Of a stretch of DNA of 64,000 nt, positions 59,159-64,000 are shown piece after piece. Each line of letters opens with the position of its first letter. Position 1 is the stretch's first letter. Below the pieces are notes generated by a model. That model did not search any database and was not told the DNA's origin. It saw nothing but the letters and a program-made list of their open reading frames with translations. Source of the stretch: RHKX01 sp046330415 (lineage in GTDB: Bacteria; Actinomycetota; Thermoleophilia; Solirubrobacterales; 70-9); contig JAXLSW010000007.1 in NCBI GenBank assembly GCA_046330415.1, forward strand, positions 124,001 to 188,000. The letters run 5' to 3'. Made by a program: the position numbers and the translations under genes.

Positions 59159-59634
59159 GCGCCGAGGGGCCGGCGGTCGACATCCGTCCCGCCGACCCCG
59201 GTGCCGACGCATCGCTCGTCCTCGTCCGCGCGATGGAGGCCGAGATCGAGGCGACCTACCTCGACGACGGCGGTTCGATCCACTCCGTCGGCGCGCCGCC
59301 CGAAGCGATGACCCCTCCCGACGGCGACTTCCTGGTCGTCTACGACGGTGAACGGCCCGTCGGCTGCGGCGGGATCAAGCGGCTGGACGAGCGCACCTGC
59401 GAGATCAAGCGCATGTACGTGCTGCCCGAGTACAGGGGCCGCGGGCTCGCGGGCCTCCTGCTCGCGAAGCTGGAGGGGCGGGCGCGCGAGCTCGGATTCA
59501 CCCGCTCCCGGCTGGATACCGGTGCCCGACAGGCCGGGGCGAAGCACATCTACGAGAGCGCCGGCTACGTCGAGATCCCCGACTACAACGGCAACACCCA
59601 GGCGAGCTTCTGGTTCGAGCGCGAGCTCGGCTAG
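59155..59634 (+). CDS. GNAT-family N-acetyltransferase
   Basis: 159 residues. Motif A RMYVLPEYRGRGLAGLLLAK (acetyl-CoA pyrophosphate loop R-G-R-G-L-A), motif B GAKHIYESAGYVEIPDYNG, and substrate strands GCGGIKRLDERTCEIK. It is coupled to the methyltransferase by an ATGA overlap and meets the convergent lipocalin-like gene tail to tail, with stop codons overlapping by 4 nt. Substrate unknown. Confidence 0.9.
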   Translation: MSAEGPAVDIRPADPGADASLVLVRAMEAEIEATYLDDGGSIHSVGAPPEAMTPPDGDFLVVYDGERPVGCGGIKRLDERTCEIKRMYVLPEYRGRGLAGLLLAKLEGRARELGFTRSRLDTGARQAGAKHIYESAGYVEIPDYNGNTQASFWFERELG

Positions 59635-60080
59635 AAGCGCTCGTCCCGGCGCCAGCGCAGCAGCGAGCTCGCCTCGCCGCCGTCGGTGGTCCGGAGCCGC
59701 TGCGTCTCCAGCGTCAGGAAGGCCGGGTCGCCGTCCTCGAGGGCGTAGCGCCGCTCCCTGTCCATCCCGAGTTGGTCGGGATGCAGGGCCGTGTCGACGT
59801 GGTGGACGACGACACCCTCGCGTGGAAGCGAGTAGGTGCCGGCGTAGGCGACGTAGGTGCGGTAGGCGGCGGCCTGCAGAACAGGCTCCCCGGCGTCGAG
59901 CTCGCGGGAGCCGAACGGGGTGCGCCCGTCGTGCTGGATCTGCACCGCCATCCGCCCGGAGGGCAGGTAGATGAGGTCGCCGCGCGGCTCGGTCCCGCCG
60001 TGGCGGATCTCCATTCCGGCGTCGGTGACGCCGCTCCAGCCGACGAGCCGCCAGTGTCCATGGAGTGGGGAGGAGGACAT
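59631..60080 (-). CDS. Lipocalin-like (Lipocalin_5 type) protein
   Basis: 149 residues from ATG 60080. LHGHWRLVGWSGVTDAGMEI, then RGDLIYLPSGRMAVQIQHDG, AYAGTYSLPREGVVVHHVDT and RYALEDGDPAFLTLETQRLR match the Lipocalin_5 barrel, in which GxWxLV and a repeated G-x-L-x-Y strand are diagnostic. Members bind small hydrophobic ligands or act in natural-product steps. The gene is divergent from mug; the GAGTACTC palindrome lies between the two starts. Confidence 0.72.
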   Translation of the reverse strand: MSSSPLHGHWRLVGWSGVTDAGMEIRHGGTEPRGDLIYLPSGRMAVQIQHDGRTPFGSRELDAGEPVLQAAAYRTYVAYAGTYSLPREGVVVHHVDTALHPDQLGMDRERRYALEDGDPAFLTLETQRLRTTDGGEASSLLRWRRDERF

Positions 60081-60099
60081 GGGGTGAGTGTCCCACCGC

Positions 60100-60119
60100 C
60101 GAGTACTCAGGAGTACTCG
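60100..60119. repeat. GAGTACTC palindrome, copy 2 (reverse complement of 29809-29828)
   Basis: CGAGTACTC-AG-GAGTACTCG, exact 9-bp arms. It sits in the 73-nt gap between the divergent lipocalin-like and mug genes, 20 nt from the first and 34 nt from the second start, so here it could also be a regulator site. Confidence 0.6.
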
Positions 60120-60153
60120 AGCGCGAGACGATGCACCCCTACGCTGGGTTCCG

Positions 60154-60657
60154 ATGAGCGACGGGATCCTCGACGACGTCCTTCGCCCCGGGCTCCGGGC
60201 GGTCTTCTGCGGCACCGCGGCGAGCGCCGCGTCCGCTCGGGTCGGCGCTCCCTACGCGGGCCCGGGCAACAAGTTCTGGCCGACGCTGCACGCGGTCGGG
60301 TTGACGCCGCGGCGGCTCGAGGCGACTGAGTTCCGCGAGCTCGAGGCCTATGGATTCGGGCTCACCGACCTCTGCAAGACCAGGTCGGGATCCGACGCGG
60401 AGGTGGGCGACGACGGGTTCGACGTCCCCCGGCTCGTCGCCCTGATGGAGGCCCAGCGGCCGCGGTGGCTCGCCTTCACCAGCAAGAAGGCGGGCCAGGT
60501 GGCGCTCGCCCGCAGGCGCGTCGACTACGGCCCCCAGGAGGTCGAGCTCGGCGGTGTCCCCACCTACGTCCTGCCGTCGCCCTCGGGCGCGGCGAACGGG
60601 GCTTGGGACATCGAGTGGTGGCGCCGCTTCGCAGCGAAGGTCGCCAGCCGCAGCTAG
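60154..60657 (+). CDS. mug: Mismatch-specific (G:U/T) DNA glycosylase
   Basis: 167 residues from ATG 60154, eight nt after a TACGCT box. VFCGTAASAASARVGAPYAG, then GPGNKFWPTLHAVGLTPRRL is the MUG signature with the catalytic GxNxFW loop, and TYVLPSPSGAANG is the DNA-intercalating loop. It removes uracil or thymine mispaired with guanine. The longer frame from GTG 60088 runs through the palindrome and is not favoured. Confidence 0.92.
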   Translation: MSDGILDDVLRPGLRAVFCGTAASAASARVGAPYAGPGNKFWPTLHAVGLTPRRLEATEFRELEAYGFGLTDLCKTRSGSDAEVGDDGFDVPRLVALMEAQRPRWLAFTSKKAGQVALARRRVDYGPQEVELGGVPTYVLPSPSGAANGAWDIEWWRRFAAKVASRS

Positions 60658-60848
60658 CGCGCCAGGCTCGTCCGCCGGAGCTTCCGCACCGTGTTGCCGA
60701 GATCGTCGTGGCGCCGCCGACGCGGACGCGGGAACGGCCATACCGAGAGCGACGGCGAGCGCCGTCAGCACGGTCCCTGCGATTCGGCCCCCGCCTCCCA
60801 CGTCACCGAGGGTAGCCGCTCAGGCCAATTGCCGGGCGGGTCTACCGA

Positions 60849-61505
60849 TCAGCTGAGCTGGACGATCCTGACTTCGAGGCGGTCGAGGTGTGTCGCCGGG
60901 GTGCAGTCGGTGTCGCCGCGGATCTTGGCGGTGACCGTCAGCGGCGTTCCCGGGTCGAGCACGCCGTAGGGGCCGGCGGCGTCCCGGCCGTCGGACTTGA
61001 CCAGCGTCGTCGAGCTCTGACCCGTCTCCGGGTTGATGAAGACCCGCGTCTCCTGGCCGTTGACCTCGAGGATGATCGCGGGGCTGCACTGGTTGAGGGC
61101 GTTGGTCGTCGCGATCGAGAACCTCGCCTCACCGGCGATGGCGACGACGTCGCCCGCCTGCGGCGTGATCGTCGTCGTCCCGGTCAGCGGCAGCGGGTTG
61201 AAGGTGTTGGTGGTGAGCCCGGTGACCGGTCCGGCCGTCGCCGATCCGGTGACGTCGGCCCGAAGCTTCGAGACCAGGGCGGCGGCCAGGTCGCCCTCCT
61301 CGATGCTCCCGTCCTTCACCTTGGAGCCGTCGACGGCGTTCTTGGCGATGTCGGAGCTCTTGACCGCGCCCTTCTTGATCGCCTTGCTCGTCACGGTGTT
61401 CTTGCCGAGCTTGGAGGCGGCGTAGACGGTGCCCCCTCCGAGCGCGAGAACAAGCGCGAGCGTGGCGACGACGTTCGCGTAGGTCAATCTCGGGCGCTGC
61501 TTCAT
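60849..61505 (-). CDS. Secreted protein with SxKxKxGAVxSxDI-type repeats
   Basis: 218 residues from ATG 61505 behind GGGAGGAAG. An uncleaved or cleaved signal helix (residues 8-28) is followed by LGKNTVTSKAIKKGAVKSSD and IAKNAVDGSKVKDGSIEEGD, short repeats of the pattern (N/G)xVxSxKIxxG seen at the N-terminus of many actinobacterial surface proteins, then a beta-sandwich domain with two Cys (ALNQCSPAIILEVNGQETRV, RGDTDCTPATH). Function unknown; probably a cell-surface or exported protein. Confidence 0.75.
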   Translation of the reverse strand: MKQRPRLTYANVVATLALVLALGGGTVYAASKLGKNTVTSKAIKKGAVKSSDIAKNAVDGSKVKDGSIEEGDLAAALVSKLRADVTGSATAGPVTGLTTNTFNPLPLTGTTTITPQAGDVVAIAGEARFSIATTNALNQCSPAIILEVNGQETRVFINPETGQSSTTLVKSDGRDAAGPYGVLDPGTPLTVTAKIRGDTDCTPATHLDRLEVRIVQLS

Positions 61506-61611
61506 CGGCTTCCTCCCTGGTTTGCGATGGCGCGATGGCGCGATGGCGATGTTGGTCTCCCGGGTGACGCTACCCCCGTGAGCGCCGGGTGGCAAGGGCT
61601 CTGGACGAGGA

Positions 61612-62654
61612 TCAGCGGGCCGCGGCCACCGGCTCCAGCCGCGCCTTCGCCAGACGCCTCGCAGCGTCGAGCGGGGTGATGCCCTCCCGCCGGGCCGCGC
61701 GCAGCACCGACGTCATCGTGCCCTCGATCCCGGCCGCGAGCTCGAGGGCCCGCGCGTGGTCGAGATGACGGAGCTCGCCGTAGACGCTGATCAGCCCGCC
61801 CGCGTTGGCGATGAAGTCGGGCGCGTAGGTGATCCCGCGCTCGTGCAGGACGTCGGCCGCCGCCGGCTCGACGAGGATGTTGTTCGCGGCCCCGCAGACG
61901 ACGGAGCAGTGGAGCTCGCGTGCCTCCGGCATCCCGATGACGCCGCCGAGCGCGCACGGAGCGAGGACGTCGCAGCGGGCGGGCACCGCCTCCTCGGGGG
62001 AGATCCACCGGGCTCCCAGCCGCTCCATCGGCGTTCGCCGATGCGGGTCGATGTCGGTGACGGTGAGCCGCGCTCCCGCAGCGGTCAGCATCTCCGCGAC
62101 GCGCGTCCCGACGTGGCCGAGTCCGATCACGCAGACGTGGACCCCCGCGAGGTCGCGGCTGCCGAAGCGCTCCTCGGCGCAGGCCCGCATCGCGGCGACG
62201 ACGCCGAGGGCGGTGACCGGGCTCGGGTCGCCGGAGCCGCCCCGGGTGGCGTCGAGGCCGACGACATGCGAGGTGCGCTCGGCGATCACGTCCATGTCGG
62301 CGGAGCCGGTGCCGACGTCCTCGGCGGTCACGTAGGCGCCGCCCAGCTCCTCGACGAGGTCGCCGAAGTCGAGCAGCAGCGCTCGTCGCAGCTCCCCGGC
62401 CGGAGGCGCACCGGCCGGTGCCGCGAGCACGCCCTTGCCGCCCCCGAGGTCGAGCCCCGCGGCGGCGGCCTTCAGCGTCATCGCGGCGGCGAGGCGCTTC
62501 GCATCGGTGACGGCGTCATCCGGGACGGCGTAGTGCCACATCCGCGCGCCGCCGAGCGCCGGGCCGAGCGCGGTCGAGTGCACGGCGACCGCGACGGTGC
62601 AGCCGCTTCGCTCCCCGGTGCGGACCTCGATGCGCTCGAACCGCTCGCGCGTCA

Positions 62655-62655
<1 letters not shown>
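61612..62655 (-). CDS. Glu/Leu/Phe/Val dehydrogenase (branched-chain amino acid dehydrogenase-like)
   Basis: 347 residues from ATG 62655. LDLGGGKGVLAAPAG holds the catalytic lysine (about residue 77), AEDVGTGSADMDVIAE the substrate loop, VCVIGLGHVGTRVAEMLTAA the NAD site and CGAANNILVEPAAADVLHER the closing helix. The size and GGGKG form are those of leucine/valine dehydrogenases. It overlaps the E2 stop by 4 nt, so it probably supplies branched 2-oxoacids to the same dehydrogenase complex. It is distinct from the frameshifted glutamate dehydrogenase at 16704. Confidence 0.9.
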
Positions 62656-63980
<1,325 letters not shown>

Positions 63981-64000
63981 GGAGGGCCTCCTTCATGTCG

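Noticed and set aside
60658..60801. Minus-strand frame starting with a good signal-peptide-like segment (about residues 1-30)
   Set aside because: After the signal-like part the frame runs antisense through mug; a frame one base over ends quickly at about 60658. Too short and uncertain to call a gene, though a tiny exported peptide with a frameshift is possible.
61525..61550. Tandem GATGGCGC words upstream of the secreted repeat protein
   Set aside because: Only about three units and no associated genes; reads as a minor local repeat, not a CRISPR or regulatory array.

Overview
The window looks like chromosomal DNA of a very GC-rich actinobacterium. The best match is class Thermoleophilia (Solirubrobacterales-type). 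This rests on the strongly G/C-biased third positions, secreted proteins with Lys-rich C-termini and GSPF-type propeller repeats, many TetR regulators, P450s and acyl-CoA enzymes, and -10 boxes of the form TANNNT placed 7-11 nt before start codons. It is a gene-family impression, not a phylogenetic result. There are no rRNAs, no CRISPR arrays and no intact insertion sequence; two tRNA-Ala genes (CGC and TGC anticodons) are present.

Layout. 1-2.9 kb: end of a sigma factor, a coupled membrane protein, a Crp-like regulator and two small secreted proteins. 3-9.7 kb: Tat-exported carotenoid oxygenase, flippase-like membrane protein, TetR-glycosyltransferase operon, small secreted protein, TetR-glyoxalase pair. 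9.8-16.6 kb: GH3 glucosidase, secreted protein, tRNA-Ala(CGC), membrane diguanylate cyclase, acidic protein. 16.7-23.8 kb: frameshifted glutamate dehydrogenase, tRNA-Ala(TGC) with an overlapping antisense PD-(D/E)XK gene, flavodoxin, then rhomboid and INSIG-like membrane genes, lipA, a class II amidotransferase and a frameshifted universal-stress-like gene. 23.9-28.1 kb: methyltransferase, P450, small secreted protein, esterase. 28.1-29.8 kb: two divergent toxin-antitoxin-like pairs. 29.9-33 kb: kinase/hydratase-like fusion and a bacterial eRF1-like protein.

33.2-38.3 kb is the accessory part. It looks less GC-biased and holds remnants of an RHS-type polymorphic toxin (a core fragment and a short N-terminal fragment) among small immunity-like genes, including a MafI-like and an Imm11/DUF1629-like protein. 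38.4-42.7 kb is an autoregulated TetR-thiolase-P450-acyl-CoA dehydrogenase operon resembling steroid or branched side-chain catabolism. 42.8-46.2 kb carries two beta-propeller surface proteins. 46.2-50.8 kb has a benzoylformate decarboxylase-like enzyme followed by a fused FAD/Fe-S 2-hydroxyacid dehydrogenase, a plausible mandelate-type pathway. 51.4-55.6 kb is bounded by two copies of a 53-nt nested hairpin and holds small hypotheticals, a CSLREA/beta-helix protein and an LppU-like protein. 55.6-61.5 kb carries an M28 peptidase, secreted hydrolase, methyltransferase, acetyltransferase, lipocalin-like protein, Mug glycosylase and a secreted repeat protein. 61.6-64 kb is the end of a branched-chain 2-oxoacid dehydrogenase operon (E1-beta end, E2, amino-acid dehydrogenase).

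The features most worth following are the RHS/immunity remnant cluster, the back-to-back toxin-antitoxin modules with an operator filling the promoter spacer, four families of dispersed palindromic repeats, a consistent leaderless-promoter signature that helps choose start codons, a Lys-rich C-terminal module shared by at least three secreted proteins, and two genes broken by single-base frameshifts.
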